Shown here: positions 1 through 11,579 of the stretch, in pieces
How the letters are laid out: each line of letters starts with the position of its first letter
Position numbering within the stretch: the stretch's first letter is position 1
Assembly (NCBI GenBank): GCA_013076295.1
Contig: RQOL01000253.1
Location: 149,775 to 213,774 of the forward strand
Direction: 5' to 3'
Length of the DNA stretch: 64,000 nt
From: Sanderia malayensis
Taxonomy: Eukaryota > Cnidaria > Scyphozoa > Semaeostomeae > Pelagiidae
Notes under the pieces: model-generated
Told to the model about the DNA's origin: nothing
The model's input: only the letters and a program-made list of their open reading frames with translations
The model's database searches: none
Program-made: the position numbers and the translations under genes

Positions 1-508
1 TGTGTTGTGACAGCAACAAAAGCTATGTAGTCATTAGGTAGTCCCTTTAGAACCATAGCTATCAAAAGTGAGTCAGTAGCTTGCTCTCCAACTGCTCTAA
101 GTGACATTGCTGCGTTTTCAGCTCTCAGCAGGTAATCTGTAACGGGTTCAGAATGACATTTTTGTGGCGTGGAAAATTCATTGTACAGTGTTATTATTCT
201 CGGTTTGCTTCCACTGGCATAATGTTTTTCTGGATTTTCCAAGCTTTTGTCACATCGCTTTTTGCTTCACGAACTACCAAGGTAAGTGCACGTTCATCAA
301 GGAACTGTATAACTTCAGCAAAAGCAGTTTCATTGACTTCAGCGGTGATTTTATCATGAGTTGCACACCCATGCTTCAATTTTTTCAGCTTCATGTAGCC
401 AAGTAACTTTGTCTCCCAAAGTTCAAACCTCTTCTCATTCCCATCAAATGCCAAACTCTGCCAAAGGTTGCTGGACCCATAACCTGTTGAACTCATAGCA
501 GTTGCCAT
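1..508 (-). pseudogene. Copia gag N-terminal fragment (copy 1)
   Basis: Same sequence as the gag region at 16040-16547. The first ATG is at 508 and the frame runs to 194, where a frameshift moves the homologous reading to another frame that continues to the window start. It is cut by the window edge. See the copy at 16027-16547 for domain content. Confidence 0.8.
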
Positions 509-639
509 TTGGAAAATGAATGATACAATAAGAACTGGAGACAGTAATATTTAGAACACAACACTTAATTTTATAACAAAACTAAGAAGCAGCGACTGAA
601 AAAAATACCATTATGGCAACTGTGGATGAACAGCGTGGT
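485..639 (-). repeat. Copia LTR (copy 1)
   Basis: Equivalent to the 5' LTR at 16524-16679, one base shorter. The low-coordinate edge starts TGTTGAAC and is followed outward (element sense) by the tRNA-derived primer site. An AATAAA-like polyadenylation signal is less clear here (AATTAAG) than in the LTR at 12105-12259. Confidence 0.75.
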
Positions 640-1840
640 TGCATGTCCATCACCCATCTCCCAATTCTTGGCGGCAGTTTAGATGTTGCTTTATTGAACA
701 GTGATAAAAATGGCTTGTGTCATGTAATAATCTTAAATCTGGGCTCTCCTAATAGATACATTCTGAATCATTTTTTCGCCCATGAAACACATAATGTCTT
801 CGTCATGGTCCGACTGATGAAAAGGACTGGCTGATTTCCTTTACTGGTCTCTTGAAACAATCCAGCTGACAATCCTTCGTGAAACCTGGCTTCACATCTC
901 ACTGTAATCGGTTTATTGGGGGTGAAAATATGCCATCACGTCTTCACTGGCGATGGTACCCTTCAACTGGTTGAATGCTTACATTTCCTTGGGTCCCCAT
1001 TGGAATTTTGTGTTCTTCTGAGTAAGCTCTCTCAACGGTGCCGTCAGGGTGGAGTATTTGGGAATGAACTTCGACAAATAACCGATCATGCCAAGGAAAC
1101 TTCTCACAGCTTCTTTCGCTTCAGGTGGCTTGCATTCTTCAACTGCACGAATCTTATCTTGAGTGGGTTTCAGACCATCTTTCGTGAATCGGTATCCATA
1201 AAATTCAGGTTCTTCGACACCAAATTTGCATTTATCCAAGTTGAATGTTATTCCATAATCCAAAGCTCTCTGTAAAACCATTTCCAAAGTTGGATTGTGC
1301 TGATTCATAACTTTCCCTCCAATTAGAATATCAACTCTTTGGTTCAGGCAGTTTGGGATGTCACCAAATATCCAGAAAATTGTCTCATCAAAAAGATCCT
1401 GTGATGCTTTCGCTCCAAAAATTAAACGTTTTGGTCTCTTATTTCCCCATGGTGTCCAAAATGTAGCAACCTGTCTGGATTCTGGATGCCCCAACAGCTG
1501 GTGATATCTTTGCTTCATATCGATTTTCGAGAACATTTTGCAACCATGGAACTTGTATGTGAATTCTTTGATGATCGATCCATAGGTTATTCGGCTTCTT
1601 TCCATAAACTGATTCGGTACTCACAAATCGACACTTGCTCCAATCATATCTCGCGCTAATTCATCAGGTGGTATCTTCGCAAATCTCGATTTCGGTTGAA
1701 CAACCAAAAGTGTACACCATGTAACAGGTTCTCCCAAAGGTACTTTTTCAAAGATGTCTTCTTAAACACACCGATCCAACCAATTCTTCAATGGTTGCTA
1801 CAAGTAGAATGGTATCCGTCGAGGCTTCTGTGCTGCCGGT
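640..1840 (-). pseudogene. Gypsy reverse transcriptase-RNase H fragment (copy 1)
   Basis: Duplicate of 16680-17880 with the same stops and deletions. The longest uninterrupted stretch is 979-1605 (208 codons) and covers RT palm and connection. See copy 2 for motifs. Confidence 0.85.
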
Positions 1841-2280
1841 ATTGCTGTTGAACATTGTCTTCTATCATCATTGCGTCTTGATTAACTGGAGAAGAGTTGC
1901 TGCTGAACATTGTATTTTATCATGATTGGGTCCTTATTAACTGGAGAAGAGTTGCTCCTGAACATTGTTCTTTATCATCATTGGGTCCTTATTAACTGGA
2001 GAAGAGTTGCTCCTGAACATTGTTCTTTATCATCATTGGGTCTTTATTATCTGGAGAATAGTTGCTGCTGAACATTGTTTTTTATCGTCATTGCATCGTT
2101 ATTAACTGGAGAAGAGTTGCTGCTGAACATTGTCTATTATCGTCATTGGGTCTTTTTTACTGGAGAAGAGTTGCTGCTGAACATTGTCTTTTATCATAAT
2201 TGCGTCTTTATTATCTGGAGAATGATTACTGCAGAACATTGTCTTTTATCGTCATTGGGTCCTTACTATTGGAGAAGAAT
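1841..2280. repeat. 55-bp satellite, short block (copy 1)
   Basis: About eight tandem units of 54-55 bp with core TTGCTGCTGAACATTG. It abuts the truncated gypsy RT at 1840 and ends at the AT target duplication of the ISL2EU-like element (2279-2280). Duplicate of 17881-18320. Confidence 0.9.
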
Positions 2281-2614
2281 AAAAGATATGCATATTGACG
2301 TTACAGCCCCTTCGCCGCCATGCTGAGTGGTAAAATGAGTGGTAAGATGGCGGCCACGAAGTAGCCTCTAAATACGACCCTTCAAAAATTACATAATAGA
2401 CAAGGATGCCAAGTCAGATTTGGCAAAAAAAATTTGTCACTTGACGTCAAAATAGTAGTTTTCTGTAATGAAATCAGATTTTTATTTGATAGACTTTCTT
2501 TCTTATAAAACAATTTAGCCGAAAAAACAGCCTGTCGGCCAAAGCTCGCGGTTTTTTAGAAAAAAAGTTAGGCCGAAGTACACAAATCTTTTTCATTGAC
2601 AAAAGAGGCTGGTG

Positions 2615-3221
2615 ATGAACAAAAAAGGGCGCGCAAAACAAAATTTGATTTTGAAGCGATATTTTTTCAAACTGGTTAAGTCTCGTTCTGTTCTGGCTGC
2701 ACGAAAAAATGGGTTTTAAGAATGAAGTCAAATTTCATCGAATTCCCAAAGACCCTGAACGGAGGGAAAGGGTGAATTTTTATTGCCAAAATAAACCCAG
2801 ATAGCAATATTGACCATGCTTGGGTTTGCGGAATTCACTTTGTCTCAGGTAGGCCATAACATATTTGTATTTATTCACCACTTTTTCCCTACGGATTGCT
2901 CTGATTGGGATGTGAGATTATAATTATCTGTTTTACACGTTTTATAACTCAATAAATATATATGTCTCCTTAATCTTTAGGTCAGAAAAGTGAGAACATA
3001 GTCAAAACTTAAAGGAAGACAACATATTGAGGTCAGAGGTTTTCCAACTGAGGACTGATTTGGCATTGTTATCCTTTGAGCAATGTACTCTGGAACATGA
3101 CAATAATAAGCTCCTTATGAAATTCTTGGTTTCGTCGAACCTTACATGCATTCCCATCGCAACAGAAGCTCTCTAGTTTTCAAGAACTTCTTTTTGCACT
3201 AATCCGGTCACGTCTTGATTT
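2615..3221 (+). pseudogene. THAP-domain transposase 5' part (copy 1)
   Basis: Duplicate of 18652-19257, with extra single-base indels in homopolymers that break the THAP frame further. The BEL LTR interrupts it at 3222. See copy 2. Confidence 0.6.
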
Positions 3222-3471
3222 TGTGGTGAATTCTGTTCGGAAAGCGTCCACAAATTATAGATAGTAATTTCAAACTTCGAATAAAACAACAGCTTGTAAG
3301 ACAGCGATATTTAATATATGAAAAACAGCATAAAAAAAGCAAACCATCACAATCACAAAACTCTCTCTCTCTTTTTCTCGTCTCATACATCCGCTCTCTT
3401 CCTCCTTCAATCAATTATATAAAAATGTCAACAAGTATAAAAGTAAGTTAGTCCGGGGGTAATTCCCCACA
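3222..3471 (-). repeat. BEL/Pao 3' LTR (copy 1)
   Basis: About 250 bp, plus-strand ends TGTGGTGAATT and AATTCCCCACA. The polypurine tract lies just above it at 3472-3481. Duplicate of 19258-19511. Confidence 0.9.
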
Positions 3472-3513
3472 CACTCCCCCTATTTGAAGCCACAGGTTTC
3501 AAATATAATGGGG

Positions 3514-4413
3514 TCAAAGTACATTGTCCTCTTCGTATTCGAATGTCCCCTGAAAATTCGCTGCTGCTTCTAAAGCCGCTTTCCGTTTGGGTCTGATCTT
3601 GATGTCACTCTGAACAGCTCGGTCACAGTGCAGCTCTAGCGGATACAAGAATTGTATCGGTCTCTCAAGATGTGATTTTCCTGCCCTCAACTTTACTGCT
3701 CTTACAATCCCGTCTCTTCCTGGTATCAACTCTTCAACGATGCCAATCTTCCATTGGCCGCGATTCTTTTCGTCTCCTTTGATTGTTACAACGTCTCCGA
3801 TCTCTAGCTCTCTTTGTGTAACTTTATGCATGACATTATGCCTCTCCCGCAGTGCTCTGAGGTATTCCCCTTGCCAACGTTTCCACAAGGCGTCTTTACA
3901 TTTCCTCAAGTATCTTGCCCGCTTCCTCAGGTCTTTGTCATCAATGTTGGATGGATTCTCCAACGGCAAGTAATTAGACTTCCCAAAGATTAACATGTTT
4001 GGTGTCAACATGGGAAGCACGATATCATCCTCGCAGCACGTCAGTGGCCTGTTGTTAAGGACCAGCTGTATCTCCAGAATAGCATCTTGCAGTTCCTTGT
4101 AGTTAATCTTTGCTGCCCCTACGATCTTGTAAAGTGCAGCTTTAACGATGCTCACCATTCGCTCGAACCATCCTCCCCACCAACTTGCTCTGCTTAAGTT
4201 AAACTGCCATTTCATCTCTTGTTCGGCCATGTACCCTTGTAATTTTTCTGATTTCCTGACAATTGCTGTCTGCATAATTTGCTTCATTAAGCGCTTCTCT
4301 GATTCTGATTCACTTGACTGTTCACAAGCGATCATCGGCGGCCATTGCTCTGGAGTACTCAGCCATGTCGGACCTTTTATCCACAGCTCTTTCTCTTGTA
4401 GTTTTGTCTCCCC
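3514..4413 (-). pseudogene. BEL/Pao integrase remnant (copy 1)
   Basis: The open part, 3514-4335 (273 codons), gives the same protein as 19554-20375: the integrase segment around WWGGWFERM and the C-terminal region. The zinc-binding part and the first two catalytic aspartates are absent. See copy 2. Confidence 0.85.
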
Positions 4414-4837
4414 TCAGCTTCCAATGTCAGCCGGATTGACACTTGTTGGAACGTGTCTCCACGTAATTTGCCTCTGATTGATCTTTGCTATCTATTCGCA
4501 ACAAACTGCTTATATTTCCCAGCTCCTTGTATCCAGTACAAACAGACTGTGGAATCCGACCAGGCAGTAACTGATATGACTGGATAGTTCTGCAGTACCT
4601 TTACTGTATTCTCCAGCAGGTTGCATGTCATATGACAACTGACAAGTTCCAAACGTGGTATTGTTAAATCTCTCTTTGCCAGTCTCGATTTCGCTACAAG
4701 TAGTTCTTGATTCACTTCATCTCCTTGTCGCACAACAGCATAAACTGCGGCACAGCAACCGAGCATGCTTGCGTCGGCAAAGCCATGCAACTCAATAGCT
4801 GTAGTTTGCTGCTGTTGAAGTGCTATTGCTCTTGGGA
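4414..4837 (-). pseudogene. BEL/Pao RNase H fragment (copy 1), cut by gap
   Basis: Same RNase H region as 20454-20877 (motif HGFADAS). A one-base deletion near 4490 breaks the frame that is open in copy 2. The N gap removes everything upstream, including RT, protease, gag and 5' LTR. Confidence 0.8.
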
Positions 4838-4937
4838 NNNNNNNNNNNNNNNNNNNNNNNNNNNNNNNNNNNNNNNNNNNNNNNNNNNNNNNNNNNNNNN
4901 NNNNNNNNNNNNNNNNNNNNNNNNNNNNNNNNNNNNN
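4838..4937. other. Assembly gap of 100 N
   Basis: Exactly 100 N, a common convention for a scaffold gap of unknown size. Sequence on the left belongs to a BEL element; on the right it is a LINE 3' to its ORF1. Any LINE ORF2 would lie in or beyond the gap on the minus strand. Confidence 0.99.
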
Positions 4938-5055
4938 CCACTTGAATCAGAGTGATCATTGATTGAATCACAGTTATTAACACAATTGGCACCAGGCTCT
5001 TTGTAAACACAATTATATACATGTTGATTGGTATTTACATCTTTGGGTTCTTTGT

Positions 5056-5955
5056 TTAGTTTTTTGCAGGTGTAAGTGCTTTGCGCTTGCCACCTTTCTC
5101 TGCATTAGAGCCTCTAGTGACTATTTTCCCTCTTAGTATCATCAGGTTCTCTCCTCCATTTTCTTTCCTCTGCTTCAGCTCTGGTCGGAGATCATAGTCC
5201 TTTTTTGTTGTTCTCTGGTGAGGTCTGGACTGATATAGACTTTCTTCCAATCCGCATTATCTCTCAAGACTTTAGAGGCTCTCAGTACCTTATCCTTCAT
5301 TTCCCATGTCTGCAACTTGACCACTGTCAGCCTGCTACTATTATCTTGTCTCCTGCCCACTCTTCTTACATTGCTAACTACCACATTCTTTACTTGGAGG
5401 ACATTCTTTAGCATGTGGTTTACAAGATCCTCATCATTTTTTATCTTTTCATCCTCATCATTTTCTTCATCATCATCATCACCAACCTCTTCCCGCTCTT
5501 CGATTTCCTCAAGATTTCTGATGACAATATTGTTGGCCTTTTCTTCTCTTTCTATTACTTCATTAACCTCAGACTTGATCATTTTCCTGACCTCTTTTCC
5601 ATAATCACCATCCATTTTTTCCAAGTCCACCACTCTCTTTTCTGTATTATCCACATGTACCTCCACTTCATTCACCCTAGTGGTCAGACCTTCCACCTCC
5701 TTCTTCATTTGAGCCTGCTTACTCTCCCAACTTCCTAGTTGTTTCAGTATTGAAGAAGCTTTTTTGTCACATATATGACAGTACCAATGCACTTGTTTAT
5801 TTGCACTCATCAATGCTTGGTATTCAGCTTTCTTTACCCCCCTCACATTCAATATGGAACCAGTTTTCACAAAATTTACACATTAGTGCTTCTGTTTTTG
5901 TACCAATATTCTTTTTACAGTCAATTTTGCCACATTTATCCTCATTCTTAGACAT
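5056..5955 (-). pseudogene. Non-LTR retrotransposon (LINE) ORF1-like protein
   Basis: Reading from ATG at 5955, the N-terminus is a PHD-type zinc finger: Cys pairs CKFC and CHIC with an intervening WFH and C. A coiled-coil and highly acidic stretch follows, then an RRM-like segment (NIVIRNLEE) and a basic tail ending in a stop at 5056. PHD plus coiled coil plus RNA-binding fold is the plan of ORF1 in CR1/L2-like LINEs. Two frameshifts break it: one at the C run 5837-5842 in the finger, one near 5215-5250 in the tail. The longest clean frame is 5175-5870. ORF2 (endonuclease-RT) is not present before the gap. The clade is inferred; the protein class is fairly sure. Confidence 0.75.
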
Positions 5956-6234
5956 GTTGACCCGTTTTGTGACGTTATGTTTTGGCTCCCTTTGTTAGGC
6001 CGTTTAGTCGACCCGACTGAGTCGCGAAAATCTCTGCACTTTGCTTCGCCTTTTTGCCTAATCAACTAACCTTCAACTTCAGGAAATATTTTTCGCAATA
6101 CTGATACCATTTACCAAGATTACAAAGTAATTTACTCGTAGAAAACATAGAAAAGCTCTCGGAAAACACAAACTTACTTATCTGTCAGTTGCTTAATTGT
6201 AGAAGGGTCATTTGTTATGTTTTCAATTCTCCAG

Positions 6235-6487
6235 GATTATGAAGCATCAATATCTACCTCCTCGTACATTTGTAAAGTATGCCAATAAACTTGTCAATAA
6301 AGCACTCGGTGGAACAGTTGGACCAAACCCTAGCACGAAATTTGTCTGGAAGTTAGAGGATGTGAACGTTAACAACAGCGTAGAGAAGACTAAATTTTTC
6401 TTGTATCCAACTCTTGGTGGAAAGTCAAATTTCAAGCTTCTACAAAGTCATGGGGAATGTGTTGTGTCTGTGCCAGAAGGAAAAGCA
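6235..6487 (+). other. Exon-like coding segment of unknown protein
   Basis: A 253-bp open segment is bounded by a splice-acceptor-like CTCCAG at 6234 and a donor-like GTAAGC at 6488. It encodes about 84 residues in one frame (starting around MKHQYLPPRTF, ending VPEGKA) with Lys-, Asn- and Val-rich globular-looking composition and no stop. A possible short next exon lies at about 6694-6727, after an ACAG acceptor. I do not recognise the domain. It could be an exon of a host gene, of a captured gene fragment, or of a DNA transposon. No start, promoter or terminal exon can be assigned. Confidence 0.4.
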
Positions 6488-6889
6488 GTAAGCAAAATAC
6501 AAAATATAGAATAAAAAATAGAATACAAAAGCAGTAAGCATGATTCTTTTGTTAAACATTTTCTGTTGTTCTTCCAGAAAATAAACAATAAATAAGAAGA
6601 AAACATTTTCTTTTCTTCGGGCATTTTTAATTGCATGCGTGACCTCAACAACAAAATGAAAGCAAAATATGTCATTTTTTCTTGCACAACAGCGAAGATG
6701 TTATGGCAATGACAGGAGGAATTAAAGTTTGTACCTCCTTGCTCTTTTGTTGATCTTTTGTCGTTTTTGTTGCCATGGGGACCTTGTGTTCGTCGTCAGA
6801 GAACTTGGAGCTCGCAAAGCATTATGGTTGGTGGAAAACGAGGCTAAAGTGATTACACGAAATTTTCCCCCAACACAACCTCATTGATT
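6488..6889. other. No gene seen; AT-rich spacer with a short duplication
   Basis: AT-rich and non-coding. The string AAAGCAGTAAGCA occurs twice (6483 and about 6529), a local duplication that copies the donor-like site of the preceding exon-like segment. Nothing else is supported apart from the possible short exon near 6694. Confidence 0.4.
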
Positions 6890-8530
6890 ACGCTTCGCGA
6901 ATCAAAAACGACCCACATAACATTAGTTACTAAATTTCATTTCCAAAAATCAATGCAAAATTGATAAAACTCATCCTCTTTCTTGAAAAGGACAATAAGA
7001 GAAGATCAGGAGCCTGTGTTAGGTTTGGTGACACTTTAGGTAAGCATGTTATGAACTTGCTTGTCAACCTCACCTCTTTCGTGACAGGGCAGGCGTCACG
7101 GGTGTTGACAGATTGGAGGAGAATTATCTGTCTTAATCTTATGAGTGGTCACGGTAGTGTGGCCTAAGCCATTGTTAAACACACGTGGAAATTCAAGCAA
7201 AGTCTGGAACAGCTGATTACGATCATGGCTAGATAAACTATAGCTAACAGCTGTTTCTGATTCCTGCAATTTTCAAGGGTCCGTGCTTGGCTGGCTAACG
7301 ACACTAGCACACATATTATCAACAAATGATCTCAGTCTAGCTGGAAGAGATTCAACAACTGGAAGAAGTTTGGCAACCTTCTGCCAGAATGTAGTTCCAC
7401 TGGAGGCTTGGAGGAGCTCAAAACACGTAAAAAGACTACACTATGGCTGGATTGAATCAAGGTTGATGCAATGATAAGGGGAGAATCATCTAAACTACAC
7501 ACCATGCCTAACTGTTCAGAATACCCTCGAGGTAACTTATCTTGTAAAATACACTCACTACAACCAGGGATGGAAAAACTATCAACAAGAGTAAGGGTGA
7601 CTGGCCCTTGGCTGGACAACTGGGCAAAGCCAGAAGGCAGACCCACCTAAGGAGAACTGGACAGGATCCAACAACTAGAGTAAGTTGAGCCATAAGAGGG
7701 GGCTCAAGGTATCAAAGGAGTACTGCCATGCCGCCCAGTTAAGAAATAGGATTCTCCGGAATAAGCGAAATGTAATTGAAAGGCAACAATAAAATCCCAT
7801 GCCCGAATGCATTGGAAGGGTTGTGACACATTGTTACATACAAGAAACTTAAACTTAAATTCAAAATCAACCAGGAAATGAGAACTGGAAGACCGCCACA
7901 CCAGTAACAGATACACAAGTGTTGGAACTACTTCCAAGTAACGGTGGGACAATGTTTTGCTGTGTACAGCTCTGAAAAATGCACTGGAAAGCATAAAAAC
8001 TCAAAATAGACTGCACTGGCCCTGTGTCAACAAGAACTGACAATTGTACACCTAAAAAATTACAAGGAACAAGGGGTTTGCAAGGAACTATGGCACGTGG
8101 AGCAACAGAAGTAGTTCTAAAAGCAAACGTGGTGGGATGCTCTTCACTCCAACCTAATAGTGAGGCATCCCCTGAAAGTTTAAAGGAAACTTAAGATCTT
8201 CTATTTGAGATAGGTCAGAATTTGGCTGAGAAAAATCGACAATATTTTCACAAATCTCTGGATGATGGTCCCAGCCATTGCAAAGGGTACACTTCAGCAC
8301 TCTTTGACATTTTTCACACATCCGGACCACATTACCAGCTGCACCACAGAGGAAACAGCGAAAAGAAGATGGGGGACGACGAGGAGGCATGGCAGACGAT
8401 GGTTGACGAGTAGCTGATGACGAACTGGCAGCGAGCAAACTAGCCTTTCTATGAGCGAAACTGCTCAGTAGGCTAGTAACGTTATCCGGTTGAAATTGCT
8501 GTTGTTGGTGTTGTTATTGTTGTGGTTGAC
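6890..8530 (-). pseudogene. Decayed gypsy-type gag-pol fragment
   Basis: Minus-strand pieces appear in the order expected for Ty3/gypsy. First comes a Gln-rich stretch then a Ser/Pro-rich segment leading to paired zinc-binding Cys (FRCFLCG, MCEKC, CTLCNGWDHHPEIC) at 8154-8530. Next is an aspartic protease core, VLVDTGPVQS, near 8020. A linker with SIPGCSECI follows (7332-7646). Last is the RT N-terminus, with GHTTVTTHKIKT near 7160 and IVLFKKEDEF near 7000. At least three frameshifts and four stops intervene. It ends before the RT catalytic motifs. No LTR was recognised. Lineage within gypsy is open. Confidence 0.65.
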
Positions 8531-8620
8531 ACAGAGGTTTGATGGTACAAGAACTTATGTGCGGACAATTGAACCTAATTGAACCATTGATATCCGAGAA
8601 ATTTTGTCATATTTTTGACT

Positions 8621-8638
8621 CACGGCGCATGCGCCGTG
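8621..8638. promoter_or_regulatory. Perfect 18-bp GC-rich palindrome
   Basis: CACGGCGCATGCGCCGTG reads the same on both strands. Its centre GCGCATGCGC matches the core of the NRF-1 binding consensus of animals, a common CpG promoter element. Surroundings are AT-rich, so it stands out. A promoter role is only inferred. Confidence 0.3.
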
Positions 8639-9970
8639 GAAATGGAGTTGCTAGTACGGACATCGCAAACAGAGCCGGGTGAAGTTACTGTAAAAACCTT
8701 TCCAGGCATGTATTTCTTTTCTATCTTTTAAATGAAATTTACAACCACCATGCTTGGAATATTTAACGATATTTCAATAGGTTGATGACTAATAAATGCA
8801 TAGTTATGTACATGTGGTGGGACTAAGCATTAAAAACTACATGATATTAATATAACTTTTATCGCAGTAAAGATAAAGCTTTTAACATTTTCATAATAAA
8901 TTTGTTGTAGTGGAAGTAAGACAATAAATCTAATTTAATTTCGTTATTTTAATTAGCAGGCTGCTTTCGCAAAGAAACCATCGAGTCTGCTGATGGAAAT
9001 ACTGTTGATGGAAAAACATTGCTGACTGGAATCAAAAATTATTTTCGCATTTCTTTTCTTGCAGGTAATCTTTATAATTTGGCTAACTATTTCTGCACCG
9101 TAAGGTCCAAAACAAGTTAGAATGGTTTTGTCATAGTATCTCAAAGGGCCTTGGCGTATATTGTGACCCAATTGTCCAAACTCTCACCAAATCTTTCACC
9201 CCTAACGTCTAACCCAATTCTCCCAAGTGTCTGCAATTTGTATTTTTCTCACTTTACTTCATGTAGGATTCCTTAGACTCCCACAGATATTATTCTGGAA
9301 CATTATTTAGATTGGTAAAACGCTGTATTTTAGAAAAAAAATATTCAGAAGCTGGTACGAAGGGGTAGAGCCCTTCATTCGGAAAACTAGAAGCTTCGTG
9401 CTCAGTTGATTGTAGATAATTGCATTAGGTAATGTTGAGGTAGCTAAATTCTAGGTTTACATTCCAAGTATCTATACTAGAGAGACCGGATGGCTTAGAT
9501 TTTGCGCAAGAGCCCATGATGAACAGGAATATCGAAAAACATTTTTAGAACTTGTGTCCTCGAAGTTGCGAATTCGAACATTTCGTGTATGTGTTTCTAC
9601 GTTTTCATTTGACAAATTTAAATGGGACGCATTGTCATCATCTGCTTGGATGGATAAATTCACAGAGGTCAAAGTCTGAGTAATCTAATATTCTAAACGT
9701 GGTCGATACTTTGTTTACCCATAAGTTATTTGTTGTTTTACGCTCTGCTGACTTATGTTATATGATATTTGTGAAGAAGAAAATTGAATTTGTCGAAGAG
9801 GAAGCGCAAAGTTTTCAAGCGAAAAGAAATCTAACATTATTGATAATTTAACTCAGTTTGTGAGTCATGTTTCAATGAATTTCAGAGCTTGTTCTATTGA
9901 GCTTATACACTTGGCCCAGATAGTCTGCGACTTCTAACGTTTTAGCCATTTGTCCTTTCAAGATGAACTT

Positions 9971-9985
9971 TAGGGGCGGATCCAG
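9971..9985. other. hAT-like terminal motif remnant
   Basis: The string TAGGGGCGGATCCAG resembles the tip of many animal hAT transposons (CAGGGGCGGATCCAG type). No inverted partner and no hAT transposase were found nearby, so this is at best a lone end. Confidence 0.3.
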
Positions 9986-11359
9986 ACCAAAATCTGACTG
10001 GCGCAATTCATTTTTTAGTGCGCGTCCCAAGGCTTTCGTACACTGCCACACCCTTTTACAGAAAAAATGTAATCATTCTGACTTAAAACATGTTTTAAAA
10101 TATTTCTTGGATTATTTACAAGAAGCTTTAAAGTAAATCACAACATTCTTAGAAGAAAAAAACGAAATAATTATGCGTATTGCTTTACTGAGGAGTGGAC
10201 TTCTTTAGTTACATCAAAATATTAACATTCCGATAAATGCGTAATAATCACATTTTGCCCCACCCAGCTCTGCATTTTCATTGGTAGGTTGGTCTCTGCA
10301 CCAGTGGAAAAAAGTTTTGCACCAGTGAAAACTCATTTCATTGGCTAATGTTGGAATTTGGATACGATATAACCCGGGTCACTGGGGCAGTAGAAAGCTG
10401 TGACGTGTCTCAATACATCGGACAACACTTTTTCACAGCCATTCTGCGTAAAATTGACCTAGCTTTTACAGCATTACCCACTAAACAGACAAACCAGCAC
10501 AGAACAGCAAACCGTTTTAGTGATTATACATTATTTGATTAATCTACGTTATCTACTTCCCATGTCTTGCAATTGTTGTATTTAAAAAGCATTCGACTAT
10601 TCCAAAAACATTGGAAAAAGTCCGCTCCTCTTGAGTATTAAACACTTGCAGCATCACGTTTATTCGGAAGATATGTTATCTGAATTAGTCAACAGCCAGG
10701 CTTTACATTGGCATTGTGAGCCTAAGATAGAGCCCGAGTCAATATCTTAATATCAAAATATATAACCAACTCTAATATAGTACTTTAAAGTCCGTGAAAG
10801 TTGTGAGCTTATCTTGTTACTTTAATAACTTTATTTTGATCAAATTCTAACAGCAAAACAGAATAGTATATATTTGGATTCACCGGCTTAAAGGCCTTGT
10901 CTGACACACTTGATTAATCCAATAAAATAGAAATTAATGATATCAGCAAAATGTCTTCATTGGCAAGAAGAGTGCTCTATTCCTTAGAAGGTAGAGCGAG
11001 ATGCAAAACATGAGTAGCTGAATTTAGTTGTCTGATGATCGCAATAGTAAGTGAAACTCCGAGTAACAACACATATGTAGTATTCCTTGGGCGTTACTTC
11101 CATTGTAAAACAGAAATTATAATTATATAGAAATCCTAACCAATAGAGTGAGTGTTATACAAAATATGCAAATCCTGTCACAGAAAGATGTGCAATGTAA
11201 ACAGGAAGATATGCAAACAGGAAGATATTTCATTTCTCTCCTACTAAAGAAAGAAAGCTAAATTCGAAATAATAATAGAAGTTCGAAAACTACAACTTCA
11301 AACAAATGTTTGATTTTTTCTCCGAATCGGAATCGGAATTTGTTCTGTAAAGAGGCATT

Positions 11360-11578
11360 TTGAACACCATTACAGTAGATCCAGAAGATCTCTAATTTTA
11401 GTTCGGTCCATCATGGTTCTGCGTATTTGAGTTTCGTCAGTCTTAAGAAGGGTCTCAAACCGCTTCCAAATGATTCGGCTGAGTTTGCGCCCCTCAGCAA
11501 ACAGGATGCGTTTCCGCATGTCCGTGTTTGGCAGGCGGCACAGATGGGCGGTGTATTTCAACTGTTGCTCCTTGTTGA
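11360..11578 (-). pseudogene. C-terminal tail of a LINE-like reverse transcriptase
   Basis: About 65 residues on the minus strand, ending in a stop near 11369, contain HLCRLPN and, downstream, WKRFETLL and TQIRRTMMDR. Position and wording resemble the conserved C-terminal region after the RT of endonuclease-RT LINEs (H-x-x-R-M/L-P). It directly follows the end of the gypsy integrase tail. Upstream RT is absent. The family is uncertain. Confidence 0.5.
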
Positions 11579-11579
11579 G

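Larger units (their letters stand above)
1..4837. repeat. Copy 1 of a 4.84-kb direct duplication
   Basis: Bases 1-4837 match 16040-20877 in the same orientation, apart from scattered 1-bp differences, mostly in homopolymers (for example one A fewer near 531). The block holds the same series as copy 2: copia gag start and LTR, gypsy RT fragment, satellite, left end of the ISL2EU-like element and the 3' half of the BEL element. The match is already running at base 1 and ends exactly at the N gap, so both true edges are unseen. The abrupt end at a gap suggests a false duplication or misplaced contig as readily as a real segmental duplication. Confidence 0.95.
2281..4837. mobile_element. Left part of ISL2EU-like transposon carrying BEL insertion (copy 1)
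   Basis: Duplicate of 18321-20877. The left terminal inverted repeat starts at 2281 (AAAAGATATGCATA). The BEL 3' LTR begins at 3222. The right half of both elements is missing at the N gap. Confidence 0.85.
8531..11359. other. 2.8 kb without a recognisable gene
   Basis: AT-rich sequence with only short open frames lacking motifs. Notable points are a perfect palindrome at 8621-8638, a hAT-like terminal motif at 9971 and an imperfect direct repeat CTGCACCAGTG / TTGCACCAGTG at 10297-10334. A short open frame after the palindrome (ATG at 8644, about 30 codons) has no support. Confidence 0.5.

Noticed and set aside
1439..1624. 61-codon minus frame (also 17479-17664) next to the gypsy RT
   Set aside because: It overlaps the RT in another frame; the frame with FSKIDMKQ carries the family motifs.
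8953..10542. Frames at 8953-9171, 9472-9672 (minus) and 10348-10542 (plus)
   Set aside because: Short, no motif, no splice or promoter support, AT-rich low-complexity residues.
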